A stretch of 64,000 bases of DNA from Ancylobacter amanitiformis (GCF_030814815.1 NZ_JAUSVR010000003.1:186001-250000), one strand, 5' to 3'. Shown: positions 35,022 to 44,247, counted from the first letter of the stretch. Numbers and translations are program-made. Notes: generated from the letters alone by a model not told the origin.

Positions 35022-35519
35022 TCAGGCGGTTTCGTCGACGGGTTCGGGCTCATCCTCGGCCTCGGTCTCGGCTTCGGGGGCGATGCCGAGCTGGCTCGTC
35101 AGGTTCTTCTCGATCTTGCGCAGCAGCTTGCGCAGGCGCTTGCGGTCCTTGCCGTCGAGCCCGGCGACGGTCACGTCCTCCAGCGAATCCCAGATGCCGT
35201 CAATGGCGCCGGCGCGGGTGCGGCCTTCGTCGGTGAGGTGCACGCGCACCAGCCGGGCATCGCCATCCGAGGCACGCCGCTCCAGCAGCCCCTGAGCCGA
35301 GAGGCGGCCCACCGTCTTGGAGGCGGTGGGCGGGCGCACGCGCAGCGCGGCGGCCAGTTCGGTCATGGTCCGCCCGTCCGATTCGGCGAGCAGTTTCAGC
35401 GCGGTCTCCTGGCCCGGAAACAACCCGAGTTCCTGAAGCCGCCGCGCCGCCAGCGCGCGCTGCAGGCGAGCGGCATGGTGAAGCCGATGGCCGATGCTCT
35501 TCTCGTAGCCGTCCTTCAT
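35022..35519 (-). CDS. MarR-family regulator
   Basis: The 165-residue winged-helix regulator contains MTELAAALRVRPPTASKTVGRLSAQGLLERRASDGDARLVRVHLTDEG as its recognition helix and wing, and an acidic C-tail (EAETEAEDEPEPVDETA). It begins at ATG 35519; an ATG five codons earlier is possible. It lies between the hydroxyacid dehydrogenase and the flavodoxin-fold oxidoreductase on the same strand, so its targets may be either. The ligand is unknown. Confidence 0.85.
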   Translation of the reverse strand: MKDGYEKSIGHRLHHAARLQRALAARRLQELGLFPGQETALKLLAESDGRTMTELAAALRVRPPTASKTVGRLSAQGLLERRASDGDARLVRVHLTDEGRTRAGAIDGIWDSLEDVTVAGLDGKDRKRLRKLLRKIEKNLTSQLGIAPEAETEAEDEPEPVDETA

Positions 35520-35636
35520 GGGGGTACCCATCATGTGGCCGCAACGACGACTCGGTGCTGCAACTCAAGCGCGATGCCGTGACAGGAACATGGCTGTAAT
35601 CCACTTCGCCGTCAAAGTGTTGGGAAATTGCTTCCT

Positions 35637-36230
35637 CTAGGGCCGCAGCGCGGCGAATTTCGCTTCCACGCGGGCGAGGAAGCCGGCGCGCCGGGCCGCG
35701 CTGGCCGAATCCATGCTGTGCAAGGCCAGCCACAGCTTGCGCGCCCGCGGATGAATGATGCCGCCCAGCCCTTCCAGCAGGATGCGCCGCCCGGGCTGGC
35801 CGACCCAGAGCCACCAATACCAGGGCGAGCCGAGCGTGGAGACGGCGGCGAGGACGCGGATATTGGTGAGCCGGCGCTCCAGCGGACGAAAGGGCTGCGG
35901 TATGCCGAAGGTCTCGAACGGCACCAGAACGCGGTCGAGCCAGCCTTTCAGCATAGCCGGCGGCCCATACCACCAGGTAGGCGCGACGAAGACCAGCGCT
36001 TCCGCCGCCTTCACCCGCGCCAGATGGTCGGCGATGGCGCGCGTGTTCTCGCCGGGCGTGTGATAGGCGAGCCGCTCCTGCCGGCTCATCACCGCCTCGA
36101 AGCCGGAGGCGTAGAGGTCGATCAGGTCCACCTCGTGGCCCGCCCGCGCGAGGCCGCGGATCGCCGCGTCGCGCACCGCGGCGGTGAAGCTCTCCTCGAC
36201 CGGATGGCAGTAGACCACAAGCACGCGCAT
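35637..36230 (-). CDS. Flavodoxin-fold NAD(P)H-dependent oxidoreductase
   Basis: The 197-residue protein is of the NQO/MdaB-like family (RVLVVYCHPVEESFTAAVRDAA at the start, VFVAPTWWYGPPAMLKGWLDRVL for FMN/FAD binding). Such enzymes reduce quinones or nitro and azo groups by two electrons. It starts 24 bp after the FAD-oxidase stop and is the last gene of the long leftward ABC transporter operon. It may recycle a product of that pathway or guard against quinones; this is uncertain. Confidence 0.85.
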   Translation of the reverse strand: MRVLVVYCHPVEESFTAAVRDAAIRGLARAGHEVDLIDLYASGFEAVMSRQERLAYHTPGENTRAIADHLARVKAAEALVFVAPTWWYGPPAMLKGWLDRVLVPFETFGIPQPFRPLERRLTNIRVLAAVSTLGSPWYWWLWVGQPGRRILLEGLGGIIHPRARKLWLALHSMDSASAARRAGFLARVEAKFAALRP

Positions 36231-36254
36231 TGCCCGTCTCCTCAGGCTTTCTCG

Positions 36255-37661
36255 TCACGCCTGCGCCGACAGGCCGGGGAAGAGATAGGTCCGCCCGGTG
36301 GCGAAGTCGAAGTCCGGGTTCTCCCAGGCGATCATCTTGCCGGGGTTGAGCAGGCCGGCCGGGTCCGTCTCGCGCTTGAAGGCGAGCTGGACGGCGTCGG
36401 TCTGCTTCATGCCGCCTTCCTCCAGCGTGTAGCGGTGCGGGTTGAACACGGGAATGCCCAGCGCCTCGTGCCGCGCGATGATCGCCTCCAGCCGTGCCTC
36501 GTCCGTGAAACGCACCAGCGGCAGGCCGAAACAGGTGATCTTGCCGTCGAACCGCACGAATTCGAGATGAGCCGGCACCTCGTCGCCCAGTTCCTCGTGG
36601 ATGCGGGCGACAAGCGCGAGCTGGTCGGGAAACGGATAGAGCGTCTGCAGATAGGTGATGGCCGGGTCGACACGCAGCGCGCGCAGCGTCGTGTGGTTCC
36701 AGGCGAGTTCGTAGAGCGGCGGCAGGCCGCGGGCCTCCTCGGTGCCGGCGCGGTCGGAGTGGAACAGCACATTCCCGCCCCAGCGCGCGGTGAAGCTGTC
36801 GAAGGCGGCGCTGGCGATCGGCGCGATCATCGCCAGCACCACATGCTGACCGGCCGGCAGATACTTGCGGTGGCGCAGGAAATAGTCCTGCGGCAGCGGC
36901 GCTGCTATCACCGACAGGAGCTTCTTGAGGATGGCGTCCTGTTCGCCCAGCGCATTGGCGAAGGCGGCGGCACGATTGAGGTCCTCGAAGCCGATGATCG
37001 CCTCGATCCAGTCATAGGCCGGGGCGAGCGGCATCTCGACCTCCAGGATGATGCCGTTGGTGCCGTAGGCGTGGGCGACCTTCTCCACCTCCTCGCCGGA
37101 CAGTTCCAGAAGCCGCGGAGTGGCTTCCAGCGTGGCGATGCGCAGGCGGATGATGTTGCCGAGATCGCGCAGCCCGCCCCAGGTGATGGAGCCGACCCCG
37201 CCGGAGCCGCCGGCGATGAAGCCGCCGATCGAGGCGGTGCGGTAGGTGGAAGGGTGCAGACGCACTTCCTGGCCCGAGGAGCGGCAGGCCGTATCGATAT
37301 CGGCGATGATGGCGCCGGCCTGCGCCCGCACGCGGCCGGGCGCCACTTCCAGCACCTTGTCGAGGCCCGACATATCCAGCACCAGCCCGCCGGCCAGCGG
37401 CATGGCCTGCCCGTAATTGCCCGTGCCGGCGCCGCGCGGCGTGACCGGAATGCCGAGCGCGAAACAGGCTTCAAGAATGCGCAGCACCTCGCCCTCGCTC
37501 GACGGCGTGGCGATGATCTCGCCCGCCACGGTGTCGAGCTGGCGCTTGAGCGTTGGCGAATACCAGAAGAAATCGCGGCTCTTCTGGCGCACGAGCGCCG
37601 GGTTGTCCTCCAGCGCGATGCCCGCCAACCGGGCCTTCAGAGCGGCGATGTCGTGAGCCAT
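36255..37661 (-). CDS. FAD-binding PCMH-type oxidase
   Basis: The 468-residue protein is of the GlcD/vanillyl-alcohol-oxidase family. The PCMH FAD domain includes GIPVTPRGAGTGNYGQAMPLAGGLVLDM (seen in two halves) and STYRTASIGGFIAGGSGGVGSITWGGLRD, and the C-terminal cap ends with DPAGLLNPGKMIAW. It probably oxidises a hydroxy acid or alcohol, passing electrons to the membrane or O2. ATG 37661 follows GAGG; the frame extends 188 codons upstream only through the amidohydrolase gene. It sits 26 bp after the amidohydrolase in an ABC transporter operon for an unknown nitrogen compound. Confidence 0.87.
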   Translation of the reverse strand: MAHDIAALKARLAGIALEDNPALVRQKSRDFFWYSPTLKRQLDTVAGEIIATPSSEGEVLRILEACFALGIPVTPRGAGTGNYGQAMPLAGGLVLDMSGLDKVLEVAPGRVRAQAGAIIADIDTACRSSGQEVRLHPSTYRTASIGGFIAGGSGGVGSITWGGLRDLGNIIRLRIATLEATPRLLELSGEEVEKVAHAYGTNGIILEVEMPLAPAYDWIEAIIGFEDLNRAAAFANALGEQDAILKKLLSVIAAPLPQDYFLRHRKYLPAGQHVVLAMIAPIASAAFDSFTARWGGNVLFHSDRAGTEEARGLPPLYELAWNHTTLRALRVDPAITYLQTLYPFPDQLALVARIHEELGDEVPAHLEFVRFDGKITCFGLPLVRFTDEARLEAIIARHEALGIPVFNPHRYTLEEGGMKQTDAVQLAFKRETDPAGLLNPGKMIAWENPDFDFATGRTYLFPGLSAQA

Positions 37662-37687
37662 GTACAACCTCGTCCTCAGCCTCGTCC

Positions 37688-39028
37688 TCAGCCTCTTGCG
37701 TCTTTCGGCGCCATCCGGTCGTCGAGTTCGCCATAATCGGGCAGCGCGCGGTCGATCGCCTTGCCCGCGCGCAACACGATGCGGTCGGCCTGCGGGCGGG
37801 TGAGCACCTCGTTGAGGCTGCGCGCCGTGAACACCAGAAGGTCCGCCCGCGCGCCGGGGGCCAGCGTGCCGGCCGCCACGCCCATGTGCCGCGCCGGCGT
37901 GCGGGCGATGATCGCGGGCCAGTCGCCGAACGGGTGGTCGAGATGGGCGATGCGGTTGGCCTCGCGCCAGACCTCGACAAGGTCCAGGTCGCCATAGGCA
38001 TAGAAGGGATCGCGGGTATTGTCGCTCGCCACCATCACCTCGATGCCGCGCGCCGCCATTTCGTGCAGCAGGGTGATGCCGCGCCAGCGCGGGGTGCGCG
38101 CGGCGCTGCGGTCCTGCAGATAGAGATTGCACAGCGGCAGCGCGACGACGGCGATGCCCGCCTGCGCCACGAGGTCCAGCGTGCGGTCGATTTCCGCCTC
38201 GTCCTTCAGCGCCAGCGCGCAGCAATGGCCGGCGAGGATCGGGCCTTCGAAGCGGCGACGCAGCGTGAGCACGGCGATGTCGTGCAGGGCGCGGGCCTCG
38301 CTGTCGCGCTCGTCAATATGCAGATCGAGCGCGAGGCCGAAGCGCTCGGCCGCGTCGAACAGGCGCTCCAGCCCGGCATCGAGATGGGGCGTGACATAGG
38401 TGTAGGTGCCGAGCCGCCCGCCATGTTCGCGCACCAGCCCGATGAGCCGGTCCACGGCCGCCGCGTCGAGCATGCGCTCGATCGGCATCAGCCCCACCGC
38501 CTGGAGATCGATGCGCCCGGCCCATCGGTCGCGCATATCCGCGAACACCCGCCACGCCGCCTCCGCCGGCTCGCCATCGGAATCGAGATGGGTGCGGATG
38601 GCCACCGTGCCGTGCGCATAGGCGCAGCGCAGCGCGAAATCGAAGCGGCGGGCGATATCCTCCTCGCTCCAGTTGACCCGGTCGGCCAGCACGGCGCGGA
38701 CGGCGCCCTCGAAGGAGCCGTCCGGATTGGGCGCGCGCGGCCAGATGAAGCCCTTGTCGAGATGGGTGTGGATGTCGACGAGGCCCGGCAGTGCGAGGCG
38801 CCCGGCGAGGGGCAGGCGTGGCAGGTCCTGCCCGCCCGCGCCGGGGGGCGTGAGCGCGGCGATCCGGCCGTCCGTAATGGCGATGTCGAGGGCGACGAGG
38901 CCCTCCGCATCGGCCGGGCCCGACCTTTCGGCCAGCAGGCAGGCGGGCACGCGCGCATTGGCGAGCACGTAAGAGGCGGGCAGATGGGCGGCGGGCGACG
39001 GATCGAGGGCAGGGGGCATGGGTTTCAT
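37688..39028 (-). CDS. Cytosine-deaminase-like amidohydrolase
   Basis: This 446-residue metal-dependent hydrolase of the CodA/atrazine-hydrolase type has HTHLDKGFIWPRA (metal HxH motif), LHIDERDSE (His/Glu), LAGHCCALA (His) and MVASDNTRDPFYAYGDLDLVEVWR (catalytic Asp). The family deaminates or hydrolyses cyclic amidines and imides such as cytosine, creatinine or s-triazines. ATG 39028 overlaps the permease stop by four bases, so it is coupled to the transporter and likely acts on the imported compound. Confidence 0.88.
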   Translation of the reverse strand: MKPMPPALDPSPAAHLPASYVLANARVPACLLAERSGPADAEGLVALDIAITDGRIAALTPPGAGGQDLPRLPLAGRLALPGLVDIHTHLDKGFIWPRAPNPDGSFEGAVRAVLADRVNWSEEDIARRFDFALRCAYAHGTVAIRTHLDSDGEPAEAAWRVFADMRDRWAGRIDLQAVGLMPIERMLDAAAVDRLIGLVREHGGRLGTYTYVTPHLDAGLERLFDAAERFGLALDLHIDERDSEARALHDIAVLTLRRRFEGPILAGHCCALALKDEAEIDRTLDLVAQAGIAVVALPLCNLYLQDRSAARTPRWRGITLLHEMAARGIEVMVASDNTRDPFYAYGDLDLVEVWREANRIAHLDHPFGDWPAIIARTPARHMGVAAGTLAPGARADLLVFTARSLNEVLTRPQADRIVLRAGKAIDRALPDYGELDDRMAPKDARG

Positions 39029-39822
39029 CCCGCGCCCAGCTCGCTCTCGTGCCAGCGCCGCAGCGCCAGCCAGGAGACGAGGCTCAATACGCCATAGATC
39101 AGGATGCCGGCGAAGGAGATCAGCAGCAGGCTGGCGAAGAGCCGCGGAATATTGAGCCGGTAGGCCGATTCGACGATGCGGAAGGCGAGGCCCGAGCCTT
39201 GCCCGGCCGATCCCGCCGCAATCTCGCCGACCACGGCGCCGATCAGCGCCAGCCCGCCGGCAATGCGCAGGCCGCCGAGGAAATAGGGCAGGGCGGTGGG
39301 CAGCTTCAGCTGCACCAGCGTCTGCCAGCCCGAGGCGCCGGACAGGCGAAACAGGTCGCGCAGGTTCGGATCGATCGATTTCAGCCCCAGCGTGGTGTTG
39401 GCCAGCACGGGGAAGAAGGCGACGATCCACGCGCAGACCAGAACCGCCGTGTCGGTGGAGAGATAGATCAGCATCAAGGGCGCGATGGCGATGATCGGCG
39501 TCACCTGCAGGATCACCGCGATGGGAAACAGCGAGAACTCGACGATGCGTGAGGAAGCGAAGACCAGCGCCAGCCCGACGCCGCCAAGCACCGCGAAGGC
39601 CAGCGCCAGAACCGTGGTGTGCAGCGTCACCAGCATGGACTGGAACAGCACGACGCGGTCCTTCACCAGCGTCTGCGCCACCAGAAGCGGGCTCGGCAGG
39701 ATATAGGGCGGCAGCTGGTTGAGGCGCACCACCAGTTCCCAGGCGAGCACCAGGAGCGCCAGCACGGCGGCGGGCAGCAGCCAGCGGAAGGGGGAGCGTT
39801 CCATGCCCATGCCGATACCCAT
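39025..39822 (-). CDS. ABC transporter permease (SsuC/ThiX type)
   Basis: The 265-residue inner-membrane permease has about six hydrophobic helices. The coupling loop is recognisable as LFRLSGASGWQTLVQLKLPTALPYFLGGLRIAGGLALIGAVVGE, viewed in sections. Several in-frame ATGs occur in a Gly-Met repeat; 39822 has GGGAG at a good distance. It forms the importer with the ATPase (39834-40673) and the binding protein (40801-41832). Close linkage to amidohydrolase genes points to uptake of a pyrimidine, creatinine or similar base. Confidence 0.88.
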   Translation of the reverse strand: MGIGMGMERSPFRWLLPAAVLALLVLAWELVVRLNQLPPYILPSPLLVAQTLVKDRVVLFQSMLVTLHTTVLALAFAVLGGVGLALVFASSRIVEFSLFPIAVILQVTPIIAIAPLMLIYLSTDTAVLVCAWIVAFFPVLANTTLGLKSIDPNLRDLFRLSGASGWQTLVQLKLPTALPYFLGGLRIAGGLALIGAVVGEIAAGSAGQGSGLAFRIVESAYRLNIPRLFASLLLISFAGILIYGVLSLVSWLALRRWHESELGAG

Positions 39823-39833
39823 GCCCATCTCCC

Positions 39834-40673
39834 TCAGCCCGCGCCCGCATCCATCGCGCTGGCGAGCGCGGTGGAGGCCCGGCGGCAGAGGCCGGCATAT
39901 TCCGGCGAGGTGCGGAAGGCATCGTCGCGCGGCTGCGCCGGGTCGATCGAAACTTCCGCGAACACCCGGCCGGGGCGGGCGCGGAAGACGAGGATCCGCG
40001 AGGACAGGAACACCGATTCGAACACCGAATGGGTGACGAACACGATGGTGCAGCCCAGTTGCCGCCACAGCTGCAGCAGGTCGTTGTTCAGCTTGAAGCG
40101 GGTAATCTCGTCGAGCGCGGCGAAGGGCTCGTCCATCAGCAGCAGGCGCGGTTTGGTGACGAGCGCGCGGGCGATGGAGACGCGCATCTTCATGCCGCCG
40201 GAAAGTTCGCGCGGATAAGCCTCGCGGAAGGCGGACAGGCCGACCATTTCCAGCGCCTCGAGGATGGCGGGCTCGGCCGCGCGGCGGGAGACGCCGGAAA
40301 GGCGCAGCGGCAGATGGACATTGGCGAACACGTTCGCCCAGGGCATCAGCGTCGGTTCCTGGAACACGAAGCTGATGGCGCCCGCGCCGCTCACGCCCGC
40401 GCCACCCGCGCGGCGCGGGGCATCCGCGCCGTTCCACGCGATGCGCCCGGCGGTGGGCTCGGACAGGCCGGCAATGAGCCGCAGCGCGGTCGACTTGCCG
40501 CAGCCGGAGGGGCCCAGCAGCGAGAGAAACTCGCCCTGCCGCACCTGCATGTCGAGCCCGTCAAGCGCGGTGACGGCATTGGCGAAACGCTTGCCCACCC
40601 CGCTCAGCGCGAGCAGGGGGGCGTCTGTGGCGGAATGGATCTCGTCGGCAGGCGGTGTCATTCTACGTGTCAT
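39834..40673 (-). CDS. ABC transporter ATPase (SsuB/TauB type)
   Basis: This 279-residue cytosolic ATPase energises the importer. Walker A is LLGPSGCGKST, the Q-loop is FVFQEPTLMPW, the signature is ELSGGMKMRVSIARAL, Walker B is LLLMDEPFAALD, and the switch histidine is in FVTHSVFE. A run of Ala/Gly residues (RRAGGAGVSGAGAI) is inserted before the Q-loop. The start is uncertain among ATGs at 40673 and 40661. It precedes the permease by about ten bases. Confidence 0.92.
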   Translation of the reverse strand: MTRRMTPPADEIHSATDAPLLALSGVGKRFANAVTALDGLDMQVRQGEFLSLLGPSGCGKSTALRLIAGLSEPTAGRIAWNGADAPRRAGGAGVSGAGAISFVFQEPTLMPWANVFANVHLPLRLSGVSRRAAEPAILEALEMVGLSAFREAYPRELSGGMKMRVSIARALVTKPRLLLMDEPFAALDEITRFKLNNDLLQLWRQLGCTIVFVTHSVFESVFLSSRILVFRARPGRVFAEVSIDPAQPRDDAFRTSPEYAGLCRRASTALASAMDAGAG

Positions 40674-40741
40674 TCCGGCCGAAGAGCCCGGATCGCTCTC
40701 CACCTGCGAGCCAACCCGGATCGGCGGTGCGGCCGTCCGGG
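40672..40741. repeat. REP-like palindromic segment
   Basis: CCGGCCG...CCCGGATCG...CGATCCGGG-type inverted words similar to the elements around 53.0 and 56.0-56.4 kb occur between the SBP and ATPase genes. I see family resemblance only, not a precise copy. Confidence 0.4.
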
Positions 40742-40800
40742 ATAACGCAACATGGGCATGCCGAGGCCGCCGTCTGCGGCTTCGCCGGCGTCACAGCCCG

Positions 40801-41832
40801 CTATTTCGCCAGTTCCTTGCCGACACCCTTGTCGACGAATTGCAGCGTATAGGACTTGGCGTAGTCGATGGTCGGGTCCACCACCTTGGCGCGCGCCATC
40901 TTGTCGAAGAAGCTCTTGATCTTGGCATCCGTCATGGCGCCGATGCCGAGCGTCTTGGCCTCGCCGGAATCGACGATGCCATATTCCTTCAGCTTGTCGA
41001 TCGAGAAGGCGATCATCTCATCCGTCATTTCCGGATTGTCACGCTTGATCAGCGCGTTGGCCTTGGTGTTGTCGCCGTAGAGATAATTGTACCAGCCGAT
41101 GATCGAGGCATCGACGAAGCGCTGCACGAGGTCGGGATTGCGCTTCACCAGTTCGGTGCGGGTCTCGATCGTGGTGGAATAGGTGTCGAAGCCCTGATCG
41201 GCGAGCAGGAAGAGCTTGGGCTTGAAGCCGCCCTGCTTCTCCACCGCATAGGGCTCGGAGGTGATGTAGCCCTGCATGGCGCTGTTCTTGTCCGCCAGGA
41301 ACGGAGCGGCGTTGAAGGTGTAGGGCTTCACCTGGTTTTCGCTGAAGCCGAAATCGGCGACCAGCCACTGGTAGTAGCTCGCCAGACCTTCCTTGGAGAT
41401 GAACAGGGTGCGGGTCTTCAGATCCTCGAAGGTCGCCACGTCCGGGTGGGCGATCAGCACCTGCGGGTCCTTCTGGAACATTGCCGCGACGATGATCGTG
41501 GGAATGCCTTCCACCACGGAGGAGAAGGCCTGCAGCATGTTGGCGCCCATGTAGAAGTCGATCTTGCCGACGGGCAGGAGCAGGCGGTTATTGGCCTGCG
41601 GGCCGCCGGGCACGATGGTCACGTCCAGCCCGTATTTCGCGTAGGTGCCGTCCACCACCGCCTGGTAGAAGCCGCCATGCTCGGCCTGGGCGACCCAGTT
41701 GGTGCCGAACGTGACCTTGTCCGCCGCCTTCGCGTGCGTCGCGAAACCAAGGACGGCGAGAGCGAGGGTGGCCAGGGCGGGCAGGCAGGAGCGCAGGCTG
41801 GGCAGGCACATGTGGGGAAGGCGAAGGCGCAT
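40801..41832 (-). CDS. NMT1/THI5-like ABC substrate-binding protein
   Basis: The 343-residue periplasmic protein has a Sec signal peptide (about 1-27, LATLALAVLGFATHAKA). The mature domain begins DKVTFGTNWVAQAEHGGFYQAVVDGTYAKYGLDV, the hallmark of the THI5/SsuA-type family that binds pyrimidines, formylaminopyrimidine or sulfonates. ATG 41832 has GGAG six bases upstream; an ATG four codons earlier lacks one. It heads the operon and is divergent from ridA. The ligand is likely a small nitrogen heterocycle. Confidence 0.88.
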   Translation of the reverse strand: MRLRLPHMCLPSLRSCLPALATLALAVLGFATHAKAADKVTFGTNWVAQAEHGGFYQAVVDGTYAKYGLDVTIVPGGPQANNRLLLPVGKIDFYMGANMLQAFSSVVEGIPTIIVAAMFQKDPQVLIAHPDVATFEDLKTRTLFISKEGLASYYQWLVADFGFSENQVKPYTFNAAPFLADKNSAMQGYITSEPYAVEKQGGFKPKLFLLADQGFDTYSTTIETRTELVKRNPDLVQRFVDASIIGWYNYLYGDNTKANALIKRDNPEMTDEMIAFSIDKLKEYGIVDSGEAKTLGIGAMTDAKIKSFFDKMARAKVVDPTIDYAKSYTLQFVDKGVGKELAK

Positions 41833-41955
41833 CGATGTCTCCATCGCGGGACGATGAACGGTGTGCGAGATTGCCGGCATGATAGGCGAGCTTAATCTGG
41901 ATGCACATATGTGCTGACGCTTCCTACGCAGATTCCCCCAGTCTGGATCTTCGCC

Positions 41956-42345
41956 ATGCTCCGCCATTTGCTGCCCGCCGCCATTCGCCGCCCCTTTGCC
42001 CGCTACAGCCACGCCGTCGAGGTGCCGGCCGGCGCGCGGCTGCTGCTGGTCTCCGGCCAGCTTGGAATCTCCGCGCAGGACGACATCCCCGAAAGCGCGG
42101 AGGCGCAGGCCGATCTGTGCTTCGCCGCCATCGCGGCCTGCCTCGCGCAGGCGCGCATGGGAGCCGCCGACATCGTCCGGCTCAACGCCTATGTGACGGA
42201 GCGCGCCCACATGGAAGGCTACATGGCGGCGCGCGACCGGTTCATTGCCGATCCGCCGCCGGCTTCCACGCTGATGATCGTTTCCGGCTTCACCCGGCCC
42301 GAGTTCAAGGTGGAGATCGAGGCGCTGGCGGCCCGGCGCGATTGA
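41956..42345 (+). CDS. ridA: RidA (YjgF)-family enamine/imine deaminase
   Basis: The 129-residue trimeric RidA-fold protein has FARYSHAVEVPAGARLLLVSGQLGI near the N-terminus and STLMIVSGFTRPEFKVEIEALA at the C-terminus, containing an arginine near the active site. RidA hydrolyses reactive imines from amino acid or amine oxidation to keto acids and ammonia. I start it at ATG 41956; 15 extra upstream codons lack support. It opens the rightward operon with a creatininase and a dehydrogenase, suggesting an imine intermediate in the pathway. Confidence 0.87.
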   Translation: MLRHLLPAAIRRPFARYSHAVEVPAGARLLLVSGQLGISAQDDIPESAEAQADLCFAAIAACLAQARMGAADIVRLNAYVTERAHMEGYMAARDRFIADPPPASTLMIVSGFTRPEFKVEIEALAARRD

Positions 42346-42382
42346 GCCTAAAAGCCCGACTTTGCCGCCCCGGAGCCTCGCC

Positions 42383-43201
42383 ATGCCGCCCAAACGCTTC
42401 TGGACCGAAATGAGCTGGACCGATTTCGCCGCGGGCGATGTCGGCAACTGGATTGCCATATTGCCCGTAGCGGCGGTGGAGCAGCATGGGCCGCATCTGC
42501 CGGTGGGCGTCGACAGCTTCATCGCCGAGGGTTATCTCAAGGAAGTGGCGCGGCTGCTGCCGGACGAGACGCCGGCCGTGTTCCTGCCCGTGCAGTCGAT
42601 CGGCAAGTCGAACGAGCACGTCGATTTTCCCGGCACGCTGACGCTCTCGGCCGAGACGGTGATCCGCGCCTGGACGGAAATCGGCGAGAGCGTGCACCGG
42701 GCGGGGGTGCGCAAGCTGGTCATCGTCAATTCGCATGGCGGCAATGTGCCGATTCTCGACATCGTGGCTCGTGACCTGCGGGCCCGGCTCGGCATGCTGG
42801 CGGTGACGGTCTCCTGGCACCGCTTCGGCTATCCCGAGGGGCTGTTCTCCGCGCAGGAGCGCCAGCACGGCATTCATGCCGCCGGGGTCGAGACCTCGCT
42901 CATGCTCGCGTTCCGCCGCGACACGGTGAAGGAAGGCGAGGTGCGCGACTTCGCCCCCGTCACCCTCGCCATGGAGCAGGAATTCTCCTTCCTGCGCGCC
43001 GGCACGCCGGCCGGCTTCGGCTGGATGGCGCAGGATATCCAGCCGAGCGGGGCGATGGGTGACGCCACGCAGGCGAGCCTGGAGAAGGGGGAGGCCTGCG
43101 CGCTCTATGGTGCGCGTGCCTTCGTCGAACTGCTGGCCGACGTCCACCGCTTCGACCTCGGGCGCCTGGCCGCCGGGCCGCTCGGCGGCGGCGGCGCGTG
43201 A
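42383..43201 (+). CDS. Creatininase-family amidohydrolase
   Basis: The 272-residue protein carries the family metal motifs: VAAVEQHGPHLPVGVDSFIAE (Glu, His, Asp), VNSHGGN (His) and HAAGVETSLMLAF (Glu). Creatininase-type enzymes open cyclic amides (creatinine, formamidopyrimidines, cyclic imides). The start ATG 42383 has GGAG seven bases upstream; a TTG eight codons earlier is unlikely. It is 37 bp after ridA, and its stop overlaps the ATG of the next gene. In a pathway with a CodA-like deaminase, it would open a ring. Confidence 0.9.
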   Translation: MPPKRFWTEMSWTDFAAGDVGNWIAILPVAAVEQHGPHLPVGVDSFIAEGYLKEVARLLPDETPAVFLPVQSIGKSNEHVDFPGTLTLSAETVIRAWTEIGESVHRAGVRKLVIVNSHGGNVPILDIVARDLRARLGMLAVTVSWHRFGYPEGLFSAQERQHGIHAAGVETSLMLAFRRDTVKEGEVRDFAPVTLAMEQEFSFLRAGTPAGFGWMAQDIQPSGAMGDATQASLEKGEACALYGARAFVELLADVHRFDLGRLAAGPLGGGGA

Positions 43202-44241
43202 TGGAGGCCTTGCCTGCCGTGCCGGCCTTCCACGACCTTCATCTGAGCCTCGACGCGGCGCGCGCCCATGCGGCCGGGGTTCTCGCCCATTTCGGCACGG
43301 GCACCGAAAATGCGCGCCGCACCGCCGAGGCGCTGGTGGCGGCGGAGGCGGATGGGCTGGGCACGCACGGCCTCGCCCGGCTGCCGAGCTATGGCGCCAT
43401 GGTCGCGAGCGGCAAGATCGACGGCCATGCCGAGCCCGCGCTGCACCGGGTCGCGCCGTCGGTGATCGCGGTGGATGCCGGCAACGGCTTCGCCTATCCC
43501 GCCATCGAGTTGGGCCTGCCGCGGCTGGCCGAGGTCGCGCGCGAGACCGGCATCGCCATGATGGCGATCCGCCGCTCCAGCCATTTCGGCGTCGCCGGCC
43601 AGCCGGTGGAAAAGCTGGCGGGCGAGGGGCTGGTGGGGCTCGCCTTCTCGAACGCACCGGCTTCCATCGCGCCGTGGGGTGGCAAGCGCGCGGTGTACGG
43701 CACAAACCCGATCGCCTTCGCGACGCCGCTGAAGGGGCGCCCGCCGGCACTGGTCGACCTGTCAGTGGCGAAAGTGGCGCGCGGCAACCTGCTCGCCGCC
43801 GTGCAGCGGGGCGATAGCAGCATTCCCGAGGGCTGGGCGCTCGATTGCGACGGCAACCCGACCACCGACGCCAAGGCGGGCCTTGCCGGCACGATGGTGC
43901 CGATGGGCGAGGCCAAGGGCACGGCGCTGGCCTTCATGATCGAGGTGATGGCGGCGGCGCTGACCGCCTCCACTTTCGCCTTCGACGCGCCGAGCTTCTT
44001 CGACGGCAAGGGCCCCCCGGCGGCGGTAGGCCATGTCGTCATCGCCATCGATCCCGGGGTCGTCGCGGGCGACGCTTATCTCGACCATCTGGAGCGGCTG
44101 GCGCACGCCATCGAGCAGGAGCCGGGCGCGCGCCTGCCGGGCACGCGCCGGCTGGTGAACCGTGCGCGCGCGGCGCGCGAGGGCGTGGTGCTCGGCGCCA
44201 GCCTGCAGAAGGCGCTGGCCGGGATGGGGTTTCCCGGCTGA
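43201..44241 (+). CDS. Ldh-family (malate/L-lactate-type) NAD(P)-dependent dehydrogenase
   Basis: This 346-residue protein is of the YlbC/AllD/DpkA superfamily with its unusual NAD fold. EADGLGTHGLARLPSYGAM carries the catalytic histidine, RRSSHFGVAGQPVEKLA the cofactor region, and GTNPIAFATPLKG the dinucleotide site. Members act on ureidoglycolate, 2,3-diketogulonate, sulfolactate or cyclic imines (delta-1-piperideine/pyrroline-2-carboxylate). Beside RidA and creatininase a cyclic-imine or 2-oxo-acid substrate is plausible. ATG 43201 overlaps the creatininase TGA. Confidence 0.9.
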   Translation: MEALPAVPAFHDLHLSLDAARAHAAGVLAHFGTGTENARRTAEALVAAEADGLGTHGLARLPSYGAMVASGKIDGHAEPALHRVAPSVIAVDAGNGFAYPAIELGLPRLAEVARETGIAMMAIRRSSHFGVAGQPVEKLAGEGLVGLAFSNAPASIAPWGGKRAVYGTNPIAFATPLKGRPPALVDLSVAKVARGNLLAAVQRGDSSIPEGWALDCDGNPTTDAKAGLAGTMVPMGEAKGTALAFMIEVMAAALTASTFAFDAPSFFDGKGPPAAVGHVVIAIDPGVVAGDAYLDHLERLAHAIEQEPGARLPGTRRLVNRARAAREGVVLGASLQKALAGMGFPG

Positions 44242-44247
44242 GACGGC

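Noticed and set aside
35628-37736. 702-codon + frame opposite the FAD oxidase and oxidoreductase
   Set aside because: Shadow of genes with clear cofactor motifs.
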